A DNA stretch of 64,000 nt from assembly GCA_905182535.1 (NCBI GenBank), contig CAJJBZ010000010.1, positions 170,382 through 234,381 of the forward strand, in the 5' to 3' direction. This DNA is from an uncultured Planktomarina sp. Its GTDB lineage: Bacteria > Pseudomonadota > Alphaproteobacteria > Rhodobacterales > Rhodobacteraceae. Below are positions 19,966-28,758 of this stretch, in pieces. Every line of letters begins with the position of its first letter. Within the stretch, counting starts at the first letter, position 1. The notes beneath the pieces were generated by a model that worked only from the letters and a program-made list of their open reading frames with translations, had not been told where the DNA came from and searched no databases. Position numbers and translations under genes: made by a program.

Positions 19966-21174
19966 ATGAATCGTGTGGTGATCACAGGTGCGGGCACTGT
20001 CAATGCTTTGGGTGGGAATGTGCAGCAAACTCTGGAGGCCATGCGTGAAGGTTGTTCAGGGATCAGCCAGCTTGAGTTTAGAGATGTGGATCGTTTGTCT
20101 GTCAAAATTGGTGGGCAGGCGCGGGGGTTCGACGGAGCCAGGCATTTTGATAGTCAAAAGATAGTACAATATGATCGCTTTACTCAACTCACACTTGTGG
20201 CCGCGCGTGAAGCTATGGAGCAGTCTGGTTTGATTTTTTCTGGGGAATTGGCTGAGACCGCTGGGGTAGTGTTAGGTACGGCAGCGGGTGGCATTAATAC
20301 TTGGGATGACAATTTTAGGTCTGTCTATGAAGATGGAAAGAATAGGGTGCATCCCTTGGTCGTGCCAAAACTAATGAATAATGCTGCAACTAGCCATGTG
20401 TCTATGGAGTTTAACCTTCAAGGCCCCTCACTGACGGTTTCAACTGCCTGTGCCAGTTCTAACCACGCGATTGGGCTTGCTTTTCAGATGGTGCGTAGCG
20501 GTATGACCAGAGCAATGATTGCAGGCGGTTCGGAATCTATGCTCACCTTTGGTGGAATTAAGGCTTGGGAGGGTCTAAGGGTGATGTCGAAATCCGCCTG
20601 TAGACCATTTTCAGCCAATCGTTCGGGCATGGTGCAAGGGGAGGGTGCTGGAGTGTTTGTTCTGGAAACCTATGTGGATGCAAAAGTCCGTGGCGCAGAT
20701 ATTTTGGCGGAAATTGTTGGATTTTCCATGACATCGGATGCATCACATATTGTGATGCCCAGCAAACACGGCGCAGCAAGGGCGATGCGTGGGGCGTTGC
20801 TAGATGCTAAGATGGACATGACCGATGTTGGATATATTAACGCCCACGGCACTGGTACTTCTGCGAACGACAAAACAGAATGTGCGGCTATTGTCGATGT
20901 TTTTGGTGCCCATAGTGATAAGCTTATGATTTCATCCACCAAGTCTATGCATGGACATTTGATTGGAGGTACGGGTGCTGTTGAGCTCTTGGCTTGCGTC
21001 ATGGCATTGCGCGATGGGGTTATTGCCCCCACAATAGGCCATGAAATAGCTGATCCAGACTGCGCTTTGGATGTAGTTCCCAACATCGCTCGTAACGCAA
21101 AGGTTAAGGGGGTGGTATCGAATGCTTTTGCTTTTGGTGGTATGAACGCTGTTTTAGCTTTAAAGCGGGTTTAA
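19966..21174 (+). CDS. Beta-ketoacyl-ACP synthase, FabF-like
   Basis: 402 residues, intact. Condensing enzyme that extends an acyl chain with malonyl-ACP. The Cys-His-His triad of KAS II is complete: Cys162 in TVSTACASSNHA, His in NAHGTGTSANDKTE, and His in STKSMHGHLIGGTGAVE. The gatekeeper-like segment FAFGGMNAVLAL closes the protein. Because it is linked to lpxD and its own ACP, it more likely builds a dedicated acyl chain, perhaps for lipid A, than serves bulk fatty acid synthesis; that is an inference. Its last four bases overlap the convergent IalB gene. Confidence 0.9.
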   Translation: MNRVVITGAGTVNALGGNVQQTLEAMREGCSGISQLEFRDVDRLSVKIGGQARGFDGARHFDSQKIVQYDRFTQLTLVAAREAMEQSGLIFSGELAETAGVVLGTAAGGINTWDDNFRSVYEDGKNRVHPLVVPKLMNNAATSHVSMEFNLQGPSLTVSTACASSNHAIGLAFQMVRSGMTRAMIAGGSESMLTFGGIKAWEGLRVMSKSACRPFSANRSGMVQGEGAGVFVLETYVDAKVRGADILAEIVGFSMTSDASHIVMPSKHGAARAMRGALLDAKMDMTDVGYINAHGTGTSANDKTECAAIVDVFGAHSDKLMISSTKSMHGHLIGGTGAVELLACVMALRDGVIAPTIGHEIADPDCALDVVPNIARNAKVKGVVSNAFAFGGMNAVLALKRV

Positions 21175-21767
21175 GGTTTCATGTGTTCTTTCAAGGCCTT
21201 GTGGCCTGCAGTAAATCCTTTCAACGATAATTTAAGGTTCTCTTGTTGATTAGGGGCGCTCGCTGGGACCATTGTTACAGTTGCTTGAATTCCTGCACTG
21301 TATCTTGTTAAATCATCTTCAGTTAACCCAATGCGTGCTACACAACCCATTTGTATGCAAAAGGCAAACGGGTAGATTTTGGCCTCATTCTCATCAATAC
21401 GAATAGTGAGTTCGGCTGTTAGTAGAGTTTCCAAAGGTGTAATGACAGTTGCACCAGCTATAATTATCCCATTTGGTTCAATAATATTCAAAGTGAACTC
21501 AGCAATTGGTGTTCTGTCTACGTTGAGCATCAATTGAAACAACTGGCAGGGGTCTTTTAAAACCTTGGTTTTTACGCAGCGCAGTGTCCAATCCCCAAAT
21601 TGGCCTTTTTTATAATAATCCCCTAAATGGAAGTCGTCTGTAACAACTTTACCGGTCGAATAATCTTCAGCAGTAGGTGTGGGGGTATTCGCTGTTTGTG
21701 CCGATGCATAGTTTTGTGAAACTAAAGATAGAAATAATGCAACGGTTATGGTTTTTATAAGGGACAC
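21171..21767 (-). CDS. Invasion-associated locus B (IalB) family periplasmic protein
   Basis: 198 residues, intact. The signal peptide at residues 1-24 ends in an ASAQT-like cleavage site. The IalB fold motifs are FGDWTLRCVKTKV...DPCQLFQ, with paired cysteines, and YPFAFCIQMGCVARIGL, with a further Cys pair. The pattern fits two disulfides. The family is named after a Bartonella invasion protein, but in free-living roseobacters its role is unknown and probably envelope-related. It is convergent with the ketosynthase. A 168-base AT-rich spacer follows on its promoter side. Confidence 0.85.
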   Translation of the reverse strand: MSLIKTITVALFLSLVSQNYASAQTANTPTPTAEDYSTGKVVTDDFHLGDYYKKGQFGDWTLRCVKTKVLKDPCQLFQLMLNVDRTPIAEFTLNIIEPNGIIIAGATVITPLETLLTAELTIRIDENEAKIYPFAFCIQMGCVARIGLTEDDLTRYSAGIQATVTMVPASAPNQQENLKLSLKGFTAGHKALKEHMKP

Positions 21768-21935
21768 AAAAACGCCTTTCTTTTGAGCTTAAGTGGTGTC
21801 TCGATAATATCATTAATTGTTTTAAGTTTCAGTTAAATGATCTGATTTTTGATTAATTTTAAAAAGGCACCCTAAGTCTCCTCTTTCGATTGGTTTATAT
21901 GATTAGAATACATTTTAAATTTTGTTATATAAAAT

Positions 21936-23234
21936 TTATAGTTTATGAATTTTAAGCTTTGTTACACGATTTTCTTTGCGGCCCACTACCTCAAAGCGAA
22001 AGCCATGAAAGACGAATACCTGCCCTTCGGCAGGGATCATCTGGGCCTCGTGAATAACCAAGCCCGCCAGAGTATTGGCCTCTTCATCTGGCATGTCCCA
22101 TTCCTGTGCTCTGTTCAGGTCGCGGATTGTCATTGCACCGTCCACAAGCACATGTCCATCTTGTGCTGCAGTCACCAAACTATCGCTGCTGTCGAATTCA
22201 TCAGTAATTTCTCCTACGATTTCTTCCAGAATATCCTCCAAAGTAATTAAACCTTGCAGTGCACCATATTCGTCAACTACCAGAGCAAAATGCGTGTGTC
22301 GTTTTAAAAACTGACGCATTTGATCGTCCAGTGGTGTAGTCTCAGGCACAAAATAGGGTTCCATAGCCACATCAAGTACTTTGAATTGTGCTACGGCTTT
22401 ACCGCGCTGTTTGCTATCGCGTGTTAACTTGACCATAGCACGTGCTAAGTCTTTGGCGTGGATCACACCTACGATATTCTCAGGATTTCCGCGATATAGT
22501 GGCAGGCGAGTATGGGCACTTTCCAAACACTGAGACAGGATTTCATCAGCAGGAAGGGCTACATCTATCATCTCAATACCAGATCTATGTAACATGATCT
22601 CTTCAACGGTACGGTCTGACAAATCCAATGCGCCAAGAATACGATCACGGTCTTCTTTCTCCACTACGCCTTCTTGATGCCCAAGAGTTAGTGCGCCAGC
22701 AATTTCTTCACGTACAGCCAAAATGTTTGTATCAGGATCTGTGGCTACGCCAAAAACCCAAAGAACACCGCGTACTAAAAACCGTACAAAACTTACAACA
22801 GGTGCAAATATAAAGACAAAAATTGAGATAGGTCCAGACACACGAATTGCTGCAGTTTCGGCATTAGTGATTGCATATGTTTTGGGAAGTACTTCAGCAA
22901 ATACTAGCACTAAAAACGTCATAACCAGAGTTGCCAACACAATACCATTTTCTCCCATTAGTTGTGTGAACAGCGCCGTGATTAGGGCCGTGGCGAGTAT
23001 ATTGACCAAGTTATTACCTAATAATACTGAGCCAATCAAACGTTCGTTGTCGTTGGTTACTTTTAAAGCCCGTTCTGCACCGGCTGAGCCTTTGTTGGCC
23101 TTTGCTTGCAATTTGCTGCGCGAGGCTGCGGTCAACGCCGTTTCGGAGCCCGAGAAAAATCCTGATAATATTAAAAGGATAAAGATCGCACCAACTGTAA
23201 TCCAAAACCCGCTGTCAAATTCAAAGTATTCCAT
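21936..23234 (-). CDS. CorC/HlyC family protein with DUF21 (CNNM) and CBS domains
   Basis: 432 residues, intact. Inner membrane protein of the CNNM/CorC type, linked to magnesium or cobalt export in characterised members. The DUF21 membrane domain covers about residues 10-190 (FSGSETALTAASRSKL, then three further helices). The CBS pair covers about 205-335, including GVIHAKDLARAMV and FALVVDEYGALQGLITLEDILEE. The CorC_HlyC domain follows at about 350-430 (LVDGAMTIRDLNRA). It starts one base inside the xerD stop, so the two are translationally coupled. The older name hemolysin is not supported functionally. Confidence 0.92.
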   Translation of the reverse strand: MEYFEFDSGFWITVGAIFILLILSGFFSGSETALTAASRSKLQAKANKGSAGAERALKVTNDNERLIGSVLLGNNLVNILATALITALFTQLMGENGIVLATLVMTFLVLVFAEVLPKTYAITNAETAAIRVSGPISIFVFIFAPVVSFVRFLVRGVLWVFGVATDPDTNILAVREEIAGALTLGHQEGVVEKEDRDRILGALDLSDRTVEEIMLHRSGIEMIDVALPADEILSQCLESAHTRLPLYRGNPENIVGVIHAKDLARAMVKLTRDSKQRGKAVAQFKVLDVAMEPYFVPETTPLDDQMRQFLKRHTHFALVVDEYGALQGLITLEDILEEIVGEITDEFDSSDSLVTAAQDGHVLVDGAMTIRDLNRAQEWDMPDEEANTLAGLVIHEAQMIPAEGQVFVFHGFRFEVVGRKENRVTKLKIHKL

Positions 23235-24154
23235 TATGCGCCTGTTTTTAGGGAATGTGCTAAAGGATGGTGCTTAAGCACCAGCTCACTTAACCGTTTA
23301 TCTTGAATATGAGTGTAAATCTCTGTGGTAGCAATGTCTGCATGACCTAAAAGTGTCTGAATCGATCTTAAATCAGCGCCGCCGGCCAATAAATGTGTAG
23401 CAAAGGCATGGCGTAGGCTGTGTGGAGTTACTTTGTTAGGATCCACACCGGCTACATCTGCTAGCTTTTTGATTTGTTGATAAAACCATATACGCGTCAA
23501 ATGACCGTCCTTACCGCGTGAAGGAAACAAAAATAATGACTTAGAGCTAGTCTCATCTTGATCCCGAAGTGCGAGCCATAGTTTTATTGCACTGCGAGCT
23601 CCTGGCGAGAGGGGGACCATCCGCTCTTTGCCACCCTTACCGCATACCAAAATCATTTGTGGATTACCTCGGGCTGCGGCGGCTGGTAGGCCTACCAGCT
23701 CTGTCACCCGCATGCCGGTGGCATATAATAGCTCCATTAGGCAGGTTAGGCGTATTTTACCTGTTCGTTGTTTTGGCATTGTCCGTGACGTTTGAAGTAA
23801 CTTTTCAACATCTTGGACAGTCATTGACTTTGGCAGTTGTTTTTTCTTCCCAGGCCCACGCACTTGAATGGCCGGATTGTCCTTGCGTAAATCCTCCTCA
23901 AAGGCAAAACGGTAGAGCTGTTTGATCGAAGACAATCGGCGCGCTCTGGTCGAGGTGGCCAGACCTATTGCATCGCACTGGATAAGATAACTCTCAACCA
24001 TAGAACGGTCGGCTGAGGCAAAGTCCGCGCCGTTGTATTCCAGAAAACTCAGGAAGTCCTTGAGATCACGGCCATAGGCCGCCTGGGTATTGCGGGTCGC
24101 GCCAAATTCAGCCGTCTGGGCCTCCAAAAAATTTGAAATCCACTGTAGGCTCAT
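23234..24154 (-). CDS. xerD: Tyrosine recombinase XerD
   Basis: 306 residues, intact. XerD with XerC resolves chromosome dimers at dif. The N-terminal SAM-like domain covers residues 1-95. The catalytic Arg-Lys-His-Arg-His-Tyr set is visible: Arg in ATGMRVTELVG, Lys in GKGGKERMVP, His and Arg in HSLRHAFATHLL, His in LLGHADIATTEIYTHI, with Tyr in that same segment. The alternative, a phage integrase, is unlikely given length and conserved position next to aroKB. The start overlaps the stop of the upstream hypothetical gene as ATGA. Confidence 0.95.
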   Translation of the reverse strand: MSLQWISNFLEAQTAEFGATRNTQAAYGRDLKDFLSFLEYNGADFASADRSMVESYLIQCDAIGLATSTRARRLSSIKQLYRFAFEEDLRKDNPAIQVRGPGKKKQLPKSMTVQDVEKLLQTSRTMPKQRTGKIRLTCLMELLYATGMRVTELVGLPAAAARGNPQMILVCGKGGKERMVPLSPGARSAIKLWLALRDQDETSSKSLFLFPSRGKDGHLTRIWFYQQIKKLADVAGVDPNKVTPHSLRHAFATHLLAGGADLRSIQTLLGHADIATTEIYTHIQDKRLSELVLKHHPLAHSLKTGA

Positions 24155-25606
24155 CTATCTGGTGCCAAAATCATAAATTCCACCGCTAATTGTTGGGCCA
24201 GAGGCGTAAGTCCCATGGCGCGATATAAAAAGATAGCCTCTAAAAAGGCAGTACTATTTCCATCAAGGCCATCTGATATTTTTTTCATCGCCCTTAATAT
24301 ATTACTAGACCTATTCAGGGGACCTGGCTTCGCCAACCTCTTGTTTAAAATGTGCTATGAGTGTGTCGTAATCTGCAGCTAAAACCTGAGGCCTAAATGA
24401 ATGAAGCCTATCCATAGTAATGTCAAAATCAAGGGAATTGACGTTTGCAAGTATTTGCATTTGGAATAATATATTGTCATCTTCAGATGCTACGCCAAAT
24501 TTTCTGAGCTTATTGGCCCATGCTTGTGCTAAAGGTGAGGTGAGTTTTCTGTCGTGCATTAATGCCCAAAAAGCCTGTAATTCTGCCTCGGGATCAATTA
24601 TCGGATCCGCTAGGACACTGTCCAATTTTTGCACGGCTAATACTCTGGCCCAAACGTCACCAGAGGCTACACGCCTATTGGACTGGTATTTTTCTAGGAG
24701 TTTTGCCGCGGGTAGGCTTCCTACTGCGGCTAAACGTTCTGCGGCTTCAATTTGTTGCTTCCAGCCTGTTTTATTACTTAAATCGGATGGCGCAAATTTG
24801 AGTGGTAAGAATTGCGTTGCAAGCGGTTGGCCTACACTAGCACGCAGTTTGAACTCTATGGCGCTTATACCAAACATGTCGACTTGATTTAGCTCTAGAG
24901 TATCTGCAAGTTCGGGATCAAGATCAGCTTCTAGCAAATCCGACATGGTGGGCGAGAATGCCCCTATGGTACGTAGAGTGAAGAAATTCAAAACAGCAGT
25001 GTCCCAAGATCCTTCCCGCGCAAGACAATAGACTTGGAGAGCTTCATTGTTAGATAAATGCCGTGCTAAATTTAACTGGCGGCACATCTGTTCGATATTA
25101 TCACTTAATAATGCTGCTTCAGCAAAGAGGGCAAAGCTTTCAAAATTATCTATTTGTGACTGGCCTAAAAGACTGTAAGCGGCGTAAACTGCGCCGAGAT
25201 CTATAAGTGCCCTGACACGTACTCCAAGCACCACCTCATCACCCAAAGTTTCTGCCAGTAAAGCGCGGAGTAGTAGATCATTTGCAGCTGGCAGGCCTGG
25301 ACCAGACAATGACCCAATGATTTGGGTCAAGGAGTCGGGGTCGACATCTGTCCAAAAATCTATTGGAATTTTTGATATTTTGGTGGGTATCAACCCGTAA
25401 GACTTAGCAACTGGTCCTTCCAACTCAATAGTCGTGATCTCGTCAAAAACCGCCCCACTTGTGGGGTCTTTAACAATCAGGGTTTTTTCGCTCAAAGTTG
25501 TGAGACTGGGTTGCGATAGCCAATCAATCGCTGAAATGGGCGCATTGGATTGAGCCAATAGGGGCACAGTCCAAAGCATGAGAGTGATGGTCAAAGCATG
25601 GCGCAT
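24151..25606 (-). CDS. Secreted protein of unknown function (one frameshift near its end)
   Basis: About 485 residues. The start at 25606 gives MRHALTITLMLWTVPLLAQS, a clean signal peptide. The mature part is rich in Ala, Leu and Asp and helical, with a TPR-like feel (LLRALLAETLGDEVVLGVRVRALIDLGA), but I see no named domain. The main frame stops at 24311. The continuation NILRAMKKISDGLDGNSTAFLEAIFLYRAMGL lies one frame over (24151-24336) and looks like the natural C-terminus, so I join them at about 24315-24330. Similar proteins occur between aroK and xerD in roseobacters (recalled). The function is unknown; it is probably periplasmic. Confidence 0.72.
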
Positions 25607-25607
25607 A

Positions 25608-25757
25608 TTATTTGATATCCAGATCAAGGGGCAGTTCAATGGCGTGAACGCCAGTAGAAAAATCGAAGCCGACCATTGGTCCTACATAGGCGAATGCCAC
25701 AAATGCTATGCCCGCCAACACCAATAAGTAGAAAAAATATTTAAATAATCTTACCAT
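25608..25757 (-). CDS. Small single-helix membrane protein
   Basis: 49 residues: basic MVRLFKY, one membrane helix (FFYLLVLAGIAFVAFAYVGPM), then a short acidic tail. The start at 25757 is chosen because the upstream extension to 25829 lacks hydrophobic or coding character. It ends one base before the start of the secreted hypothetical protein, so the two are coupled. It is divergent from aroK across about 105 bases. The function is unknown. Confidence 0.65.
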   Translation of the reverse strand: MVRLFKYFFYLLVLAGIAFVAFAYVGPMVGFDFSTGVHAIELPLDLDIK

Positions 25758-25862
25758 GGTGAAGAGTTTTCCTTTGATGCAATATTTGCTTATGGTCTTT
25801 TTGTAACAATCGCGCCATTGAAGATACAAGGCAAGTTAATCTTAAGACGTGGAATAAGACAG

Positions 25863-26415
25863 ATGTCGCTCAATAAAACAGTCGTTCTGGTCGGTATGAT
25901 GGGCTCCGGCAAAACTGCGGTGGGCAAAGCTTTGGCGGCAGAGCTCAACGTTGCCTTTATGGATTCGGATCATGAGATATCTGTGGCGGCCAACCGAAGT
26001 ATTGCTGAGATATTCGAACGTGATGGCGAGGCTTTTTTTCGCTCGGCGGAATCGAAAGTTATTGAGCGGTTGTTGCTAGGGGCCAGCCTGCGTTTTATCT
26101 ACGGGAGGCGGCGCGTTCATGTCTGGAGAAAACCGTAGGTTGATCTCCAAGCTCGGTGTATCGGTGTTTCTTGATGTCAATTTGGAGCTCTTGTGGGAGC
26201 GTGTTCGTAACAAGGAAAGCAGACCATTGCTTAAAACATTGAATCCAAAAGAAACTCTGTCCAAGATTTTTGATGATCGTAAAGACCAATATCATTTGGC
26301 AGACCTCAGTATTGTGGCTAATTCCAGCTGTTCGATAATGCAAACTATGCAAGATGTGTTAGCTTCATTGAGGAAGTGGCCGGATGTTATGAGCCCAAGA
26401 GGAGATTGCCCATGA
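25863..26415 (+). CDS. aroK: Shikimate kinase (one frameshift)
   Basis: About 184 residues. Phosphorylates shikimate at O3 using ATP in aromatic amino acid synthesis. The Walker A motif is GMMGSGKTAVG at about residues 10-20. The shikimate-binding DSDHEI and the SIAEIFERDGEAFFR segment follow. The downstream frame gives VLSTGGGAFMS, the GGG shikimate-binding loop, and RPLLKTLNPKETL, the lid and adenine-binding region. Frames change near 26078-26086 in a GGGGCC context, by one inserted base. The stop TGA overlaps the aroB start. The start at 25863 has the Walker motif at the normal distance. Confidence 0.9.
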
Positions 26416-27533
26416 GCATTTGTGTAAATGTGGGAATGGGTGCGCGGGCTTATGATATCCATATTGGTCAAGGCCTTTTGGATGAGGCGGCGCAATATAT
26501 TTCTCCATTTTTAGAACGCTCAAAAGTTGTTATTATTACCGATAGCAATGTTGCACCGCTGCATTTGGCTAGTCTGACGGCATCCCTAGATTTTTCTAGT
26601 ATTGAGCACGTATCTTTGACTCTGCCTGCTGGTGAAAGCACTAAAAGTTGGTTTTTTCTCAACCAAACCGTTAATTTTTTCTTGGAAGAAAAAGTTGAGC
26701 GTCGTGATGTTGTAATTGCCCTGGGTGGTGGAGTTATTGGAGACCTAGTCGGTTTTGCTGCTGCTATTCTGCGCCGTGGGGTGCGGTTCATTCAAATACC
26801 TACCAGCCTTTTGGCTCAGGTTGATAGCTCTGTGGGCGGTAAAACTGGGATCAACGCTCCGCAGGGCAAAAACCTTATAGGTGCGTTTCACCAGCCCAGT
26901 TTAGTATTGGCAGATATCGATGTCTTGAACACACTGACACCAAGGGATTTTCTTGCTGGTTACGGCGAAGTGGTTAAGTATGGTTTACTGGGTAACGCAG
27001 TATTTTTTAATTGGTTGGAGCTAAATGGTCCTGCTCTGGCTAGGGGCGATACAGCTGCTCGGATTGAGGCTGTCCAGGTATCCTGCCAGATGAAGGCAGA
27101 CATTGTGGTTCGTGATGAGACCGAGCAGGGTGATCGTGCTTTACTTAATTTGGGACACACCTTTTGCCATGCATTGGAAGCCGCGGCAGGCTACTCAGAT
27201 CGATTGCTGCATGGTGAAGGCGTGGCTATTGGCTGTGCGTTGGCTTTTGAGGCATCTGCGCGGTTGGGTTTGTGCGCGCAGGAAGCCCCATCACGGGTAC
27301 GCGCACACCTCAAAACCATGGGGATGAAGACTGATATTAGTGATATAGATGGAGAGTTGCCCAATGCAGTATCGCTTTTGGAGTTAATGGGTCAGGATAA
27401 AAAAGTTATTGGTGGAAAATTAAATTTCATTATGGCTCGAGATATTGGCCAAGCCTTTGTTACCTCTGATGTATCTACCGAGGTAATTTTATCTGTGTTG
27501 CAAGATTCAACATGCCCTGGCGCGGCGTACTAA
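26412..27533 (+). CDS. aroB: 3-dehydroquinate synthase
   Basis: 373 residues, intact. Converts DAHP to 3-dehydroquinate, with NAD and a metal ion as cofactors. The NAD-binding segment GGGVIGDLVGFAAAILRRGV and the IPTSLLAQVDSSVGGKTGIN loop are both present. Metal ligands are Glu in FLAGYGEVVKYG and His in LNLGHTFCHALE and HGEGVAIG. The start at 26412 (MSICVNVGM) follows GAGGAG by 8 bases and overlaps the aroK stop as ATGA. The upstream in-frame start at 26376 would lie inside aroK. Confidence 0.96.
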   Translation: MSICVNVGMGARAYDIHIGQGLLDEAAQYISPFLERSKVVIITDSNVAPLHLASLTASLDFSSIEHVSLTLPAGESTKSWFFLNQTVNFFLEEKVERRDVVIALGGGVIGDLVGFAAAILRRGVRFIQIPTSLLAQVDSSVGGKTGINAPQGKNLIGAFHQPSLVLADIDVLNTLTPRDFLAGYGEVVKYGLLGNAVFFNWLELNGPALARGDTAARIEAVQVSCQMKADIVVRDETEQGDRALLNLGHTFCHALEAAAGYSDRLLHGEGVAIGCALAFEASARLGLCAQEAPSRVRAHLKTMGMKTDISDIDGELPNAVSLLELMGQDKKVIGGKLNFIMARDIGQAFVTSDVSTEVILSVLQDSTCPGAAY

Positions 27534-27640
27534 TTTCGCCAGAGCTGAAGGCTCAAATCGGAATGATTAGAATATAGGCTGAAGTGTGTGTGTTGGTGCT
27601 TGAAACATCTATCCCACGACTAATAAAACCCTATTTCTCC

Positions 27641-27866
27641 TTAAATTTCATTTAAAAAATAGGATACGTCTTGAATGACTGGTCTGGTGAAGTTTTCCGC
27701 ACTGTCGGTGAAGTTCACAGCCAATTCTCGTGGGCTTAGTCTTGGGCGTGCTAACGCCATATCCAACAGTGCTTAGCGCACCTTGTTAGGTATGCGGTAT
27801 CAGACGCGCCCGGGGTGCGACTTGAGGTTTTCGGGGCCAGCTTCTCTACTGTCAAAATATAGCCTT
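27641..27866 (-). pseudogene. Relic of an IS3-type transposase (OrfB helix-turn-helix region)
   Basis: On the minus strand the frames read YRIPNKVR, a stop, then ALLDMALARPRLSPRELAVNFTD. This matches the start of one group of IS3-family OrfB transposases (RIPD-x-VR, LSPRELAVRFTD-x-x-x-YFVSE, from memory). Homology fades after FTDSAENF and ends at a TAA at 27641. Upstream, KLAPKTSSRTPG in the plus-one frame may be the preceding linker. There is no DDE core, no partner orfA and no clear terminal repeats. It sits in the 460-base gap between aroB and ssb. The flanks 27534-27640 and 27867-27994 hold nothing I can name. Confidence 0.55.
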
Positions 27867-27994
27867 GCTGGACTAGCATTTGGCACATTTTTAATGATTA
27901 TAAATCAACATTTATAAAACGTCGAAAAAGCATCAAGCCACTGATATTGTTAAATAATTATATGGTAATTCTACAAAGCTGGAGTTTGCTACCT

Positions 27995-28510
27995 TCAGAA
28001 CGGAATTTCATCGTCTAGATCCGCGGATGGTGCAGGGCTATTGTAGCCACTACTTTGGTTGCCACTAGCTTGGACACCACTTTGATCAGCCATATAGCCG
28101 CCACCACTTTGGTCAGCCATGGAACTGCCTTGGGTGCCGCCGCCTTGTGCACCGTCGCTACGGCCATCTAGCATCGTCAATTCAGAGCGATAGGGTCGTA
28201 AAACAACTTCAGTTGTGTACTTGTCTTGACCTGATTGGTCCTGCCACTTCCGAGTTTCCAATTGACCTTCAAGGTAGACTTTAGAGCCTTTGCGAAGATA
28301 TTGCTCGGCTACACGAACCAATGGCTCAGACGTAATTGAAACTCGGTGCCACTCAGTGCGCTCACGGCGCTCTCCAGTATTTTTGTCTTTCCAGTTTTCG
28401 GAGGTTGCTACAGAGAAGTTACACACCTTTCCACCGCTTGGAAAATTTCGCACCTCAGGATCTTGACCCAAATTTCCAATAATGATGACTTTATTTACTG
28501 ATCCGGCCAT
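27995..28510 (-). CDS. ssb: Single-stranded DNA-binding protein
   Basis: 171 residues, intact. Coats single-stranded DNA in replication, repair and recombination. The OB fold covers residues 1-112 ([50 protein letters not shown]). A disordered Gly/Gln/Ser-rich tail ends in the acidic tip DLDDEIPF, the partner-binding peptide. The tail holds a near-tandem repeat of MADQSG separated by GGGY. The start at 28510 is preferred over the longer forms because MAGSVNKV is the family start. I see no LexA box within 100 bases upstream. The spacer 28511-28758 holds no recognisable gene. Confidence 0.94.
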   Translation of the reverse strand: MAGSVNKVIIIGNLGQDPEVRNFPSGGKVCNFSVATSENWKDKNTGERRERTEWHRVSITSEPLVRVAEQYLRKGSKVYLEGQLETRKWQDQSGQDKYTTEVVLRPYRSELTMLDGRSDGAQGGGTQGSSMADQSGGGYMADQSGVQASGNQSSGYNSPAPSADLDDEIPF

Positions 28511-28758
28511 GGTCATTACCCCCAAGTTGTTGCCCTGAAAACCCAGTATCAATACTGGATCTGTATTAAGTTTTGTTAATTTGACATGCCCACTTCTCGA
28601 CATCTCGTTTGGTTATATATCTCTGGAACTGCGCGCAGGCGCAACCTTATATCTGGCCAGAACACAGGTTTTTGTGATTTTACCTGTTTGGATGGCGCCG
28701 TCCGATCCACAGGGAAACGGCCGCATTCATGTTGCTATCCTTATGTTTTTGAAGCACC

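Noticed and set aside
22723..23277. 184-codon plus-strand frame opposite the CorC-like gene
   Set aside because: Antisense to an intact conserved gene, with composition typical of a reverse-strand shadow.
23234..24154. Phage integrase next to an island
   Set aside because: Length, motifs and position with aroKB fit chromosomal XerD, and no phage genes or attachment repeats are nearby.
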